A stretch of DNA of 64,000 bases from DAOUJW01 sp034422115 (GCA_034422115.1 DAOUJW010000020.1:1-64000), one strand, 5' to 3'; shown: positions 42,687 to 51,161, numbered from the stretch's first letter. A program made the numbers and translations. Notes: generated by a model from the sequence alone, not told the origin.

Positions 42687-43028
42687 ATGAAAAGAGTAGA
42701 GGCTATTATCCGCCCGGAGAAGGTCACAGTGGTCAAGGACGCTCTGGCGGACGCGGGCTTCGTCGGGATGAACGTAGTCTCGGTGACGGGCCGCGGCGCT
42801 CAGAAGGGCGTCGTTCACACTGGTCGAAGCGGGCAGCACGTGGTCATTGACATGCTGGCCAAGGCCAAGGTGGAGCTGGTGGTCAGGGACGAAGATACCG
42901 AGCAGGTGTGCCAGGTGATTATCGATACCGCCCGCACTGGGGAGATTGGCGACGGCAAGATATTCATCAGCACCGTGGACGACGTGATACGGGTGCGCAC
43001 GGGCGAGCGAGGCGAATCGGCGATTTAG
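42687..43028 (+). CDS. Nitrogen regulatory protein P-II with atypical T-loop
   Basis: A 113-residue P-II protein. MKRVEAIIRPEKVTVVKDAL and the C-terminal TGEIGDGKIFISTVDDVIRVRTGERG are standard (the latter closes the ATP site). The T-loop differs from GlnB/GlnK: it reads GRGAQKGVVHTGRSGQHVV, so the Tyr51 that GlnD uridylylates is absent, as in several archaeal and Chloroflexota P-II proteins. It presumably binds and blocks Amt2 in response to ATP/ADP and 2-oxoglutarate without uridylylation. SD TAGGAGGAACTG precedes the ATG; a terminator follows at 43061. Confidence 0.95.
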   Translation: MKRVEAIIRPEKVTVVKDALADAGFVGMNVVSVTGRGAQKGVVHTGRSGQHVVIDMLAKAKVELVVRDEDTEQVCQVIIDTARTGEIGDGKIFISTVDDVIRVRTGERGESAI

Positions 43029-43060
43029 CACCCCGCTCTGCAAACGATTCTATGACGAAG

Positions 43061-43094
43061 ACGCCCCGGCCTGCGTGGTCGGGGCGTTCTGTTT
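43061..43094 (+). terminator. Intrinsic terminator after the P-II gene
   Basis: ACGCCCCG (43061-43068) pairs with CGGGGCGT (43080-43087), followed by TCTGTTT, 33 bases past the stop codon. Confidence 0.8.
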
Positions 43095-43129
43095 AAGATA
43101 CGGAAATGCTTAAGGCGTAGATGCGCCGA

Positions 43130-43414
43130 TCATATCCTGAATGCTATGGCAATGAGCGCGCCAGTGACTCCAACGGCGCCAGTAGCCATGACGATGATCA
43201 GCGTGTTGAACTTGGCGTTCATCTCGCTGCGGAAGGCGTCTAGCTTGGCGTCTACATCGGTGCGGAAGGCGTCAAACTTGGCGTCCACGTCGGTGCGGAG
43301 GGCGTCAAACTTGGCGTCCAGGCGGGTAACGACCTCCGTCAAATCTCCAAGGCGGCTGTCCACCTGCTCGTATGCCCCTTCCAGTCTGCTAACTCGCTCT
43401 TCCATGGTCGTCAT
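43130..43414 (-). CDS. Small coiled-coil/transmembrane protein (94 aa)
   Basis: The protein begins MTTMEERVSRLEGAYEQVDS, continues with three near-identical 11-residue heptad-like units (LDAKFDALRTDVDAKFDAF repeated), then one C-terminal membrane helix (about 73-92). It is a predicted membrane-anchored coiled coil, paralogous with the 53-residue protein at 34279-34440. Role unknown. The repeats in DNA (GCGTC...TTGGC units) suggest recent tandem expansion. Confidence 0.75.
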   Translation of the reverse strand: MTTMEERVSRLEGAYEQVDSRLGDLTEVVTRLDAKFDALRTDVDAKFDAFRTDVDAKLDAFRSEMNAKFNTLIIVMATGAVGVTGALIAIAFRI

Positions 43415-43502
43415 GAGAATAGTCTAGCATCAATGCCAATAGGCTTTCAACACCTTGCCTTTGGTCTAAGGCCAGTATAGGCAATGTTTCTTCAGATCCC
43501 TC

Positions 43503-44636
43503 TCAAATGAGAGTCCAAGTACCGCACCCACTCGTCTCAAACCCTGCATCTCCTGCTTCAATGGTGACTATCTGTCTGCCGCTGCCTATTTCGTTGGCAA
43601 TGATTTCATCCAGACTCCCGCCAAAGCCGCTCAGGCGAGCCCAATAGCACAAGTCGCTTCCTGGCGCTGCGTAAGTCCCGGCTGTGATCTCCTCACCTAC
43701 CACCCATTTACCGTCGGTAATTGCGTCTAAAGGCGTAAGTGCATCCTCTAACGGTAGCCACCGGCCGCAACCACTTGTCTCAAACCCCGAATCTCCTGGG
43801 CCAATGGTGACTATTTGCCTGCCGCTGCTTAATTCGTTGGCAATGATTTCGTCCAGATTCCCGCCAAAGCCGCTCAGACGAGCCCAATAGCACAAATCGC
43901 TTCCTGGCGCCGCGTAAGTCCCTGGTGTTATTTCGGTACCCACAATCCAGGTTCCATCACCATAGCCTGGCTCCGGTGTAGGGATAGGGGTAGGAACAGA
44001 GGTAGGCGTGTCCGTCGGCACAGGAGTCGCAGTGGGCGTGTCCGTCGGCATGGGGGGGTCGGTGGGTGTAGCCACTGGCGCTAGTGTATCATCGGGTGTA
44101 GCCATCGGCATTGGTGTGTCAACTGGTGCGGTCGTCGGCGAGATCGTTGCAACCGACTTTTGACACTCTCGGAGGTTTATAGTACCCAAGATATAATTGC
44201 CCACCCTGCAAGTTGCAGTAAACTCTTGGTCCTTCTCCGCTCTTGCCTGTTCTTCCACAGGCAGGTCATGTAGAGCAATGTATTCAAGGAATAACCCTCC
44301 CAAAGTGCGATAGGAATCTAAATCAACAACGAGCCTCACTTCTCCCCCGTCTATCTCCCCAACAAGGCCCGTTATTGTTATCAATTTCCCCTGGTAATTC
44401 AGGTCATAGCGCGACGCGTTAGCTTCCCGTTCCTGATATAGCCTCTCAGCGCTTATAGATGGAGGAAGGTCAGGAGTTGGGGCAGCAACATCTGTCGCCG
44501 TAGGTGCTAGAGTTTCAGTAGGCGAGGCTGGCTGTACCGCGGTATCTGCGCTGGAGCACGCTGCAATGAGCAACATTAGTCCAAGCAGCGTGGAAATCAA
44601 AAACCAAGTTCCGACCGTTGACTTTGTCAACTGCAT
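43503..44636 (-). CDS. Lipoprotein with OB-like domain and two C-terminal repeat modules
   Basis: The 377-residue protein has lipobox LLIAAC (Cys27), a Thr/Pro linker, then an N-terminal region (about 60-165) resembling tRNA_anti-like/OB proteins (KLITITGLVGEIDGGEVRLV and a Cys pair). A second Pro/Thr linker (about 170-225) precedes two near-identical modules of about 65 residues, each with GTYAAPGSDLCYWARLSGFGG, DEIIANE and GFETSGCG. This module, with CYWARLSG and SGCGTW, recurs in surface proteins of Chloroflexota and Actinobacteria. It is probably exposed on the cell surface; ligand unknown. Confidence 0.8.
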   Translation of the reverse strand: MQLTKSTVGTWFLISTLLGLMLLIAACSSADTAVQPASPTETLAPTATDVAAPTPDLPPSISAERLYQEREANASRYDLNYQGKLITITGLVGEIDGGEVRLVVDLDSYRTLGGLFLEYIALHDLPVEEQARAEKDQEFTATCRVGNYILGTINLRECQKSVATISPTTAPVDTPMPMATPDDTLAPVATPTDPPMPTDTPTATPVPTDTPTSVPTPIPTPEPGYGDGTWIVGTEITPGTYAAPGSDLCYWARLSGFGGNLDEIIANELSSGRQIVTIGPGDSGFETSGCGRWLPLEDALTPLDAITDGKWVVGEEITAGTYAAPGSDLCYWARLSGFGGSLDEIIANEIGSGRQIVTIEAGDAGFETSGCGTWTLI

Positions 44637-44869
44637 GGGCGCCTCCTTGTGGCAAGGACTTTGGGCGCTTAGCAGTCATCCGCAATCCGGCGTGAGCCGC
44701 AAGGAGGCACAGGAATGCCCTGTCCTCGTCAATACTCACGCCTTTAGTGCTGAGTAGCGGTGACTGCTAAGTCACCGATAACCTACCATCGAATTGGAGT
44801 TGGTGTCAATGAAATTCCCCTGCCACTTGCTGTCGGGGCGTTCTGTATCAAGAACGCGCCAGCGTCCTG

Positions 44870-44875
44870 TATAAT
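44870..44875 (+). promoter_or_regulatory. Possible -10 box for panD
   Basis: TATAAT lies 37 bases before the panD ATG in a spacer with no other gene. No good -35 sequence is seen at standard spacing, so this is a weak call. Confidence 0.35.
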
Positions 44876-44912
44876 GGGCGCAAGACACAACTCTGGATCA
44901 GGAGAACCCCCT

Positions 44913-45254
44913 ATGCGCTGGGTAATTAGGTCGAAGATACACAAGGCCACGGTCACCGAGGCCAACCTGGACTACGTGGGCAGCATCACCATCGACGAGG
45001 ACCTGATTGACCTGACCGGCCTGTGGCCCGGGGAGAAGGTGTTGATAGCGGACAACACCAACGGCGCAAGGCTGGAGACCTACGTGATTGTGGGCGATAG
45101 GGGTTCAGGCATCATCAGGATGAACGGGGCCTCCGCGCACCTTGTGAACGTTGGGGACGAGCTCATAATTATGGGCTATGAGCTGACGGACGTTCCCATT
45201 GAGGCGAAGAAGATCCTGGTGGACAAGCAGAACAGGTTTGTGCAGTACCTGTAG
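44913..45254 (+). CDS. panD: Aspartate 1-decarboxylase
   Basis: The 113-residue proenzyme cleaves itself between Gly23 and Ser24 (DYVGSITIDED) to form the pyruvoyl group. IHKATVTEANLDYVGSITID, ARLETYVIVGDRGSGIIRMNG and AAHLV-like ASAHLVNVGDELIIMGY are family motifs. It makes beta-alanine for pantothenate/CoA synthesis. I start at ATG 44913 (SD AGGAG), not at the longer upstream frame. It stands alone; the strong CoA-transferase presence in the window is only loosely related. Confidence 0.95.
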   Translation: MRWVIRSKIHKATVTEANLDYVGSITIDEDLIDLTGLWPGEKVLIADNTNGARLETYVIVGDRGSGIIRMNGASAHLVNVGDELIIMGYELTDVPIEAKKILVDKQNRFVQYL

Positions 45255-45571
45255 TCGCTAACCACTCCCGCGCAGGCGGGAGTCCACAATCCGCCCCCTG
45301 GATTCCTGCCTGCGGAGACCTTTGAACAATCCTAAATCCCTTCCCCAGCTTGCGGGGGAAGGTCAGGATGGGGGCAAAAAAGAGGCGTGTTCCCGCACGG
45401 CTCACCCCCATCTCAATCTTCCCCCTTCAAGGGGGAAGAGGTTTAGCTAAGGTCTCCCTGCGCATGAATGGTGCGGAAGCAGGGCCAGCCCCTGCGAGGG
45501 CATGTGTCTACTGCTGGAGTAATTGGGGTACTGGATTCCTGCCTGTGCAGGAATGGGGGAAGGGGAGGGCC
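45255..45571. repeat. Spacer with several palindromic repeats
   Basis: No gene is seen in this spacer of 317 bases between panD and pntB. CACTCCCGCGCAGGCGGGAG at about 45263-45283, GGATTCCTGCCTGCGGAG, GCGGGGGAAGGTCAGGATGG at 45353-45372 and CTTCCCCCTTCAAGGGGGAA (45418-45437) are members of two repeat families found elsewhere in the window. Confidence 0.6.
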
Positions 45572-46987
45572 TTACGCCTCTTTGACGGCGTTGACCAGGT
45601 TGACCAGAGCGCGCCGTGCGTCGTCGAAGAGCATGCGGGTCTTGGGGTTGTAGAAGAGCGGGTTGTCTATGCCCGCGAACCCGGGACTGAGGCTCCGCTT
45701 GATGAATATCACGTTCCTGGCCCTGTCCACGTTGAGAATGGGCATTCCGTAGATGGGGCTGTCCGGCACGTCCCGGGCCACCGGATTCGTCACGTCGTTG
45801 GCGCCCACCACCACGGCCACATCCGTCCTCTCGAACTCGTCGTTGATGTCCTCCATAGGGAAGAGCTGGTCGTATGGCACATCGGCCTCGGCCAGGAGCA
45901 CGTTCATGTGCCCCGGCATCCTTCCGGCTACGGGGTGTATGGCGTGCTTGGTCTCGACGCCCCGGGCCTGGAGCAGGTCTGCCAGCTCTCGCACGTGGTG
46001 CTGAGCCTGGGCCGCGGCCAGCCCGTAGCCGGGCACGAAGATGACGGACTTGGCGTAGGCCAGTACGATAGCTGCGTCCTCCGCGGAGGTGGACTGGGCC
46101 TGCCGCCCGTCGGCAGCATCGCCGCCGACCGCCGCCACCTCTGCGCCGAAGGCACCGAAGATCACGTTCCATATCGAGCGGTTCATGGCCTGGCACATTA
46201 TCGTTGTCAGAATGAGGCCGGAGGCCCCCACCAGTGAGCCGCTGACTATCAGGATGAGGTTGTCCAGCACAAAGCCCGCGGCCGCGGCCGCAAGGCCGGA
46301 GTAGGAGTTGAGCAGGGCGATGACAACCGGCATGTCCGCCCCGCCGATGGGCATTACCAGGAGCACGCCCAGCAGCAGGGAGACGACTATCATCGCTATG
46401 AAGATGGGCGAGACCTCCGCGAGGGTTGCGGACCCTCCGCCGAGCATCACCACCATGTAGCCCCCCATGCCCAGGATGGACAGGAACAGGATGGGGTTGA
46501 GCGCCTTGATGATGATGGAGTTCACCGCACGGGAAGTGACCAGGTCCTGGAGCTTGCCAAAGGCTATGAGGCTGCCGGAGAAGGTGAGCGCGCCTATGAA
46601 GCTGCCCAGCATTATAGTTACGGAGACCTCGGTGTCGACGGCGCCGGATTCGGCGTCCAGCAGGGTGAAGAGCTCGCCGGAGGCCACAAGCGCGGACGCG
46701 CCGCCGCCCAGGCCGTTGAATATCGCCACCATCTGGGGCATGGCCGTCATCTGGATGGTCCTGGCCATGACCGCGCCAATGGCCGCGCCCACGACCATCC
46801 CGCCCGCAATGTGGACGTAGTTCAACACGTCCTGGTCGAGGAGGGTTACGACCACGGCAATCAGCATCCCGGTCGCGCCCAGCATGTTGCCGGACCTGGC
46901 CGTGGCCGGGGAGCTAAGCCGCTTCAGCCCAAAAATGAACAGGACTGCGGCCAGCAGGTATGCAACGTAGATGGCGTTCTGGTCCAT
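45572..46987 (-). CDS. pntB: NAD(P) transhydrogenase subunit beta
   Basis: The 471-residue subunit has about nine membrane segments (residues 1-270) and the C-terminal dIII NADP(H)-binding domain with VIFVPGYGLAAAQAQHHVRE, HPVAGRMPGHMNVLLAEADV and VVVGANDVTNPVARD. With the two alpha genes it couples proton movement to hydride transfer from NADH to NADP+. It overlaps the pntAB-type gene's stop (46987 shared), so it is translated from the same transcript. Order on the minus strand is alpha1, alpha2, beta. Confidence 0.97.
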   Translation of the reverse strand: MDQNAIYVAYLLAAVLFIFGLKRLSSPATARSGNMLGATGMLIAVVVTLLDQDVLNYVHIAGGMVVGAAIGAVMARTIQMTAMPQMVAIFNGLGGGASALVASGELFTLLDAESGAVDTEVSVTIMLGSFIGALTFSGSLIAFGKLQDLVTSRAVNSIIIKALNPILFLSILGMGGYMVVMLGGGSATLAEVSPIFIAMIVVSLLLGVLLVMPIGGADMPVVIALLNSYSGLAAAAAGFVLDNLILIVSGSLVGASGLILTTIMCQAMNRSIWNVIFGAFGAEVAAVGGDAADGRQAQSTSAEDAAIVLAYAKSVIFVPGYGLAAAQAQHHVRELADLLQARGVETKHAIHPVAGRMPGHMNVLLAEADVPYDQLFPMEDINDEFERTDVAVVVGANDVTNPVARDVPDSPIYGMPILNVDRARNVIFIKRSLSPGFAGIDNPLFYNPKTRMLFDDARRALVNLVNAVKEA

Positions 46988-47289
46988 CAGCTAGGCTCGT
47001 CCCTTCGGCGTCTGAACATCTGGAGCATCCGGTCTGTGACCATGAAGCCGCCCACGACGTTAATGGTTGCCAGGGCGACCGCGACTATTCCTAGAATCGT
47101 GCTAACCAGCGGCGCGCCGTCGTTGCCTGCAACCAGCAGAGCGCCAATGAGCACAATGCCGGATATGGCGTTGGAGCCGGACATCAGGGGCGTGTGGAGA
47201 ATGGGCGGGACCTTGGTGATGACCTCGAATCCCACCAGCACGGCCAGCACGAACACGTATAGGGAGAACAGCAGTGTAATTTCGGTCAT
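46987..47289 (-). CDS. pntAB: NAD(P) transhydrogenase subunit alpha 2 (membrane part)
   Basis: A 100-residue protein with three membrane segments (about 3-25, 38-58 and 65-88). The segment LVGFEVITKVPPILHTPLMSGSNAISGIVLIGA is the signature (quoted here across two halves: ITKVPPILHTPLMSG and NAISGIVLIG). In Actinobacteria and others alpha is split as here. Its ATG is at 47289; the stop overlaps the pntB start by one base. It forms part of the proton channel. Confidence 0.93.
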   Translation of the reverse strand: MTEITLLFSLYVFVLAVLVGFEVITKVPPILHTPLMSGSNAISGIVLIGALLVAGNDGAPLVSTILGIVAVALATINVVGGFMVTDRMLQMFRRRRDEPS

Positions 47290-47337
47290 GCCTGTTACCT
47301 CACTCCCGTTTCTTCGTTGGAAACCTCTGAAGTACTG

Positions 47338-47403
47338 TCGTTCCTGCGAAAGCAGGAACCTCTACCATTTGCCTTTAGATTCCTGCTTCCGCAGGAATGA
47401 CGG
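47338..47403. repeat. Palindromic repeat between the pnt alpha genes
   Basis: TCGTTCCTGCGAAAGCAGGA and ATTCCTGCTTCCGCAGGAAT hairpins, preceded by AAACCTCTGAA, which is also part of the unit near 62557. It interrupts the pnt operon between alpha 1 and alpha 2. Confidence 0.7.
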
Positions 47404-47484
47404 GAGGGAGAGTAGGAATGGCGGGTTCGCGGAAAGGCGTATAGGTCATTTAGAGGTTTCATTGATTTCAACTTTCGCGGTCGG

Positions 47485-48606
47485 TCAGGACGACCTGGCT
47501 GGGCCGTAGACTATCTCTCCGTTGTTGGTTATGCAGCAGCCCTGGACTATCGAGTCTTCAAAGTCCAGGTTCAACTCCCCGTCCTTCACCAGGTGCGTGA
47601 GCAGGTTGTAGATGTTCCGGGAGTACATCTGGCTGGCGTGGACGGGCATGGTGCTTGGCAGATTCAGGGGCCCGTGGATAGTGACGCCGTGCTTGACGAC
47701 CTCCGCGCCGGGCTCCGTCAGCTCACAGTTGCCGCCGGTCTCGGCAGCCAGGTCCATAATGATCGCGCCCGCCTTCATGTCCTTCACCATGTCCTCGGTT
47801 ATCAGCAGGGGAGCAGGCCTCCCTGGAATCAGGGCCGTGGTGATGATGAAGTCTGCGTCCCTGGCGTGGGTGTGGATAAGCTCACGCTCCTTGCGCTGGG
47901 TCTCCTCAGCAAGCTCTGTGGCGTAGCCCCCGGCGTCCTCCACGTGGGCCTCCTCCGCCATGCCGACAAAGGTCGCCCCCAGGCTCTCCACCTGCTCCTT
48001 GACCACCGGCCGCACGTCGAAGGCCTGCATAACCGCGCCAAGACGACGCGCAGTCGCAATCGCCTGTAACCCGGCGACACCGGCGCCCAGCACCAGGCCC
48101 TTGGCCGGCGCGTATGTCCCGGCGGCGGTAATCATCATCGGAAAGTATTTGCCCATCGAGTTGGCGGCGATGAGCACGGCCTTGTAGCCGGCGAGGGAAC
48201 TCATTGAGGAGAGGGCATCCATGCTCTGCGCCCTGGCGATGCGGGGAACGGTGTCCATGCTGAAGCCGGTTATCCTTCTCTCCGCCAGCTCATTCACGAG
48301 ATCCGTGTTGGTGAGCGGCTGGAGAAAGGCGATGATGGCCGATCCCTCCCGCATCATGCCCACTTCATCCAGGGAAGGGCCTTGCACCTTCAGTACCATG
48401 TCCGCGCCGCCCAGGAGCGAGGCCGCGTCCGGCGCAATGGTGGCCCCTGCGCCCGTGTAAGTCTCGTCTGTGTAGAACGATTCCTCTCCCGCCCCGGCCT
48501 GCACCGCCACTTCCATCCCCGCACCCACCAGCCTGCCGACCATGTCGGGGGTCAAAGCCACACGCCGCTCGCCGGCTGTGGTCTCTTTGGGAATGCCTAC
48601 TTTCAT
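47485..48606 (-). CDS. pntAA: NAD(P) transhydrogenase subunit alpha 1 (soluble, NAD-binding)
   Basis: The 373-residue soluble part (dI) begins MKVGIPKETTAGERRVALTP, the AlaDH/PNT family start. Other features are the GLVLGAGVAGLQAIATARRLGA Rossmann glycine loop (near residue 165-185, in two parts VLGAGVAGLQ and IATARRLGA), and FDVRPVVKEQVESLGA. It binds NAD(H). First gene of the split pnt operon on the minus strand; 195 bases with a palindromic repeat separate it from the alpha 2 gene. Confidence 0.95.
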   Translation of the reverse strand: MKVGIPKETTAGERRVALTPDMVGRLVGAGMEVAVQAGAGEESFYTDETYTGAGATIAPDAASLLGGADMVLKVQGPSLDEVGMMREGSAIIAFLQPLTNTDLVNELAERRITGFSMDTVPRIARAQSMDALSSMSSLAGYKAVLIAANSMGKYFPMMITAAGTYAPAKGLVLGAGVAGLQAIATARRLGAVMQAFDVRPVVKEQVESLGATFVGMAEEAHVEDAGGYATELAEETQRKERELIHTHARDADFIITTALIPGRPAPLLITEDMVKDMKAGAIIMDLAAETGGNCELTEPGAEVVKHGVTIHGPLNLPSTMPVHASQMYSRNIYNLLTHLVKDGELNLDFEDSIVQGCCITNNGEIVYGPARSS

Positions 48607-48798
48607 CTGTTCTTCAGTCCTGGTATTTGCTCACCGTCGAGAGCGCCAAAGGCTTTTCTTGTCAGTGCAATCGCCGTGAAATCTGTTGTGGTTTGATTTG
48701 CTACTTACGAATCGCCTATGCAAGTATATCCAGACGCTATTGTTCCGTCAACAAGGATGTGTGGAGGCTGCAAGGTGGGTCCCAATTATGGGTTGATA

Positions 48799-48836
48799 CC
48801 GCTCGCCCGAGCCTGTCGAGCGGTCAACCCGAGCGG
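48799..48836. repeat. Short dispersed repeat (CGCTCGCCCGAGCCTGTCGAG)
   Basis: A diverged copy of the GAGCTTGTCGAAGG hairpin family, ACCGCTCGCC...CCCGAGCGG, between the pnt operon and the split membrane gene. Confidence 0.45.
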
Positions 48837-48871
48837 ATTGGGGTACGCCCATAGACTTACTCAGACATCCC

Positions 48872-49486
48872 TCAGTACGCCAGCTTCAGGTTTCCAACAA
48901 ACAATAGCATAATGAGTATTGATATTGGAGCAAGAACAAAGGGCATCAAGAATGCCAAACCGTGAACTATTCTCCTCATTGGTTCATCATTCCGCCCCCA
49001 GGATCTTTTGAGAATTCGGGCTCCAGATAGAAAGCAAGCCATCCACATCATCAGGGAAACAACCAATGGCGCTAAGTACTCAAACAGCACGCGATTCCAA
49101 TCGCCACGATTCATAAAGAATTCACGGCTCTCCGGCTCGCCGATGCCGTAAATTGTGATAAGTATCCAGGTTGAAATTGGGGCGAAGAACCAGGCAAACA
49201 TTACTGTTATGTAGGCGATAGTCGTATAACCAGGTGAGTAGGAACCTGAACGCAACCTGTTCTAAAGACATATGCTCGGCATGAAGAATGCAAGAGAGGC
49301 CGCGAATCCGAGCAACCCATAACCTATGGGCTCTAGTCCCCTTTTGTTGGCGGCTACGCCACAGGCAATGGCTGAGAATGGCGACCACAGGACACCTATT
49401 ACGAAAATAAACCACGCGATGATGGAAAACGGGACTGCCAAGTTCCATATCTCAAGGTAAAGCGGCAAATCCGAAGGAGCATCCAT
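48872..49486 (-). pseudogene. Small multi-spanning membrane protein split by an in-frame UAG
   Basis: On the minus strand the frame from ATG 49486 runs 74 codons to a UAG at 49264-49262, then continues in the same frame for over 120 codons to 48872. The first part has two membrane segments and a motif SPFSAIACGVAANKRGLEP, typical of small Chloroflexota-type membrane proteins; the second part has four segments. The second part could start only at a TTG (49255) that has no clear ribosome site. Together they make a plausible ~204-residue six-segment protein. I call it a nonsense-interrupted gene. UAG rather than UGA makes selenocysteine unlikely here. Function unknown. Confidence 0.55.
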
Positions 49487-49541
49487 CTATTGATGTCCTG
49501 CTTTCCGATTGGGCGATGGTCTCCCGGAATGAGGTCTTCGC

Positions 49542-51032
49542 CTACAGCCCCGTCAACTCCAGCGTGGTCACCTGCTCCGTCTCCAGGTCCAGGACGCGAA
49601 TGGCGTGGTTGTTGGTGTCGGCTATGTACAGCCTGCCGCCGGCCGCAGAAACACCGGAAGGCTCGTCAAAGCAGGCGTCTCCTGCCCAGCCGTCCCGGAA
49701 CCCGACCTCGCCCTTGCCTGCAATGGCCTCGGCGCTCCGCTCCTCCGGCACAACCCGCTTTATCTTGTGGTTGTAGGTGTCGGCCACGTACAGGAAGCCG
49801 TCAACCAGCGCTACGCCAATGGGGTGCTGCAGGCGCACGTCGTCTCCTACGCCGTCCACGTCTCCAAACTCGAACAGGTCACGGCCTACTATCGTGTCGA
49901 GGCGTGAATTCTCTCCCAACTGCATCGTCCTGACGGCGCTGGACTCGCTGTCGGCAAAATACAGCCTCTCGCCGTCGGTGGCGATGCCGCTGGGCTGAGC
50001 CAGCCAGACGTACTCAACCGGGCCGTCCAGCAGCCCCTCGCGGCCCGTCCCGAGGATTGGGTAGAGCTGCCCGCCAGCCAGGTCCATCTCCCAAAGCTGG
50101 TGGAAGCCGGCCATTGCGATGAACAGCAGCCCGTTGTTATAAACCAGGTCCCAGGGCGAGTTCAGCTCTATGCTCTTTCCCTCTCCGCCCATGTGTACCT
50201 CCCGCGCCTGCTGCCCGCTGCCGGCAATGGTCTCCACTGAGCCGCCCGCCAGGTCTATCCTGCGGATGGCGTGGTTGTCCGTGTCCGCAACGTAGAGCGT
50301 CTCGCCTGCGAGGGCCATCCCTTGGGGGTGGTGAAACTGCGCCGACGACAAATCGCCGTCCTGGAGGCCTGGCTCACCGCTGCCTATGACTGCCAGCGCC
50401 TCGCCGTCAAGGGAGGCGACGATTATGCGGTTGTGGTTGGTGTCCGCGATGAACAGTCGGCCGGAAGCCTCGTCCGCCAGCGCCTTGCCGGGGAATGAAA
50501 GGGTGGTCCGGCCGCCGTCTTCTACGCCGTCCGAAAGATGAAGGGGAGCGCGGTCCAGCATACCGTTGTCGTCGAACTCCTTGATCATCTCCTGGAGCAC
50601 GCCGTCCAGCCTCTCAAAGGATGCCTCTCCGGTGATGCCGCCGATGATTTTGCCCTGGGGGTCGATGAAGATTATGGTGGGCCACGCCCTCACGCGGTAC
50701 TGCTGCCAGACTTGGGACTCGCTGTCGTTGACCACGGGGTGCCTGATTCCGTAGCGCCTGATGGCCTGGCGGATGCCGTCGGTGTTCCTCTCAGACGTGA
50801 ACTTGCCGCTGTGCACGCCGATGACGGCCAGCTCTTCCGGGTACTTCTGCTCCAGCTTCCGCAACTGCGGAAGTACGTGCATGCAGCCAATTCAGCAGTA
50901 TGTCCAGAAATCCAGCAGCACCACCTTGCCCAGAAGATCGCCCAGGCTGACCGGCTCCCGGCTGTTGAGCCACTCCAACCCGGACGGGAAGTCAGGCGCA
51001 TCGGCCGTTCCGACGTATGATCTGGGCTGCAT
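49542..51032 (-). CDS. Thioredoxin-like/NHL-repeat (NHLRC2-like) protein with UxxC motif: candidate selenoprotein
   Basis: The frame starts at ATG 51032 (AAGGAG 8 bases upstream) and ends at 49542, with one UGA at codon 47 (50894-50892). The N-terminal 150 residues are a thioredoxin fold: GKVVLLDFWTYC, then UGA, then IGCMHVLPQL. In homologues, including animal NHLRC2, this reads WTYCCINC. The UGA thus stands for the first Cys of the CxxC redox pair, giving U47-I-G-C50. The remaining 340 residues are NHL beta-propeller blades (repeats of ADTNNHAIRVLDLE type). A perfect hairpin follows the UGA (50873-50856). Conservation continues on both sides of the UGA, so a selenocysteine redox site is the best explanation; a nonsense error is the alternative. 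Substrate unknown. Confidence 0.8.
50856..50873 (-). promoter_or_regulatory. SECIS-like hairpin after UGA in the NHL gene
   Basis: On the minus strand CTTCCGC (50873-50867) pairs with GCGGAAG (50862-50856) around the loop AGTT. The stem starts 18 bases after the UGA and the loop 25 bases after it, within the range I recall for bacterial SECIS, with G in the first two loop bases. The loop begins A-G-U, like that of the DUF427 hairpin. Confidence 0.65.
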
Positions 51033-51116
51033 GACGCTTGCTCCTTACGCGGGTGTGCCGCGTGACCGTTTGGTGTCACTATAGCACAAAGGAATGCTTC
51101 CGCTCATAGCGGCCGT

Positions 51117-51145
51117 TGTAAGGGCGGTTCGCAAACCGCCCCTAC
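51117..51145. repeat. Palindrome GTAAGGGCGG...CCGCCCCTAC
   Basis: GGGCGGTTCGCAAACCGCCC is a near-perfect palindrome between the NHL gene and znuB-like gene. It resembles intergenic palindromes common in Chloroflexota and related genomes. It may terminate the znuB-side transcript. Confidence 0.55.
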
Positions 51146-51161
51146 GGGGTTGAAACTCTGC

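Noticed and set aside
49262..49264. Pyrrolysine at the UAG of the split membrane gene
   Set aside because: UAG ends other normal genes here (for example fabI and panD), there is no pyl gene in view, and the residue position is not a conserved Lys. A nonsense mutation is simpler.
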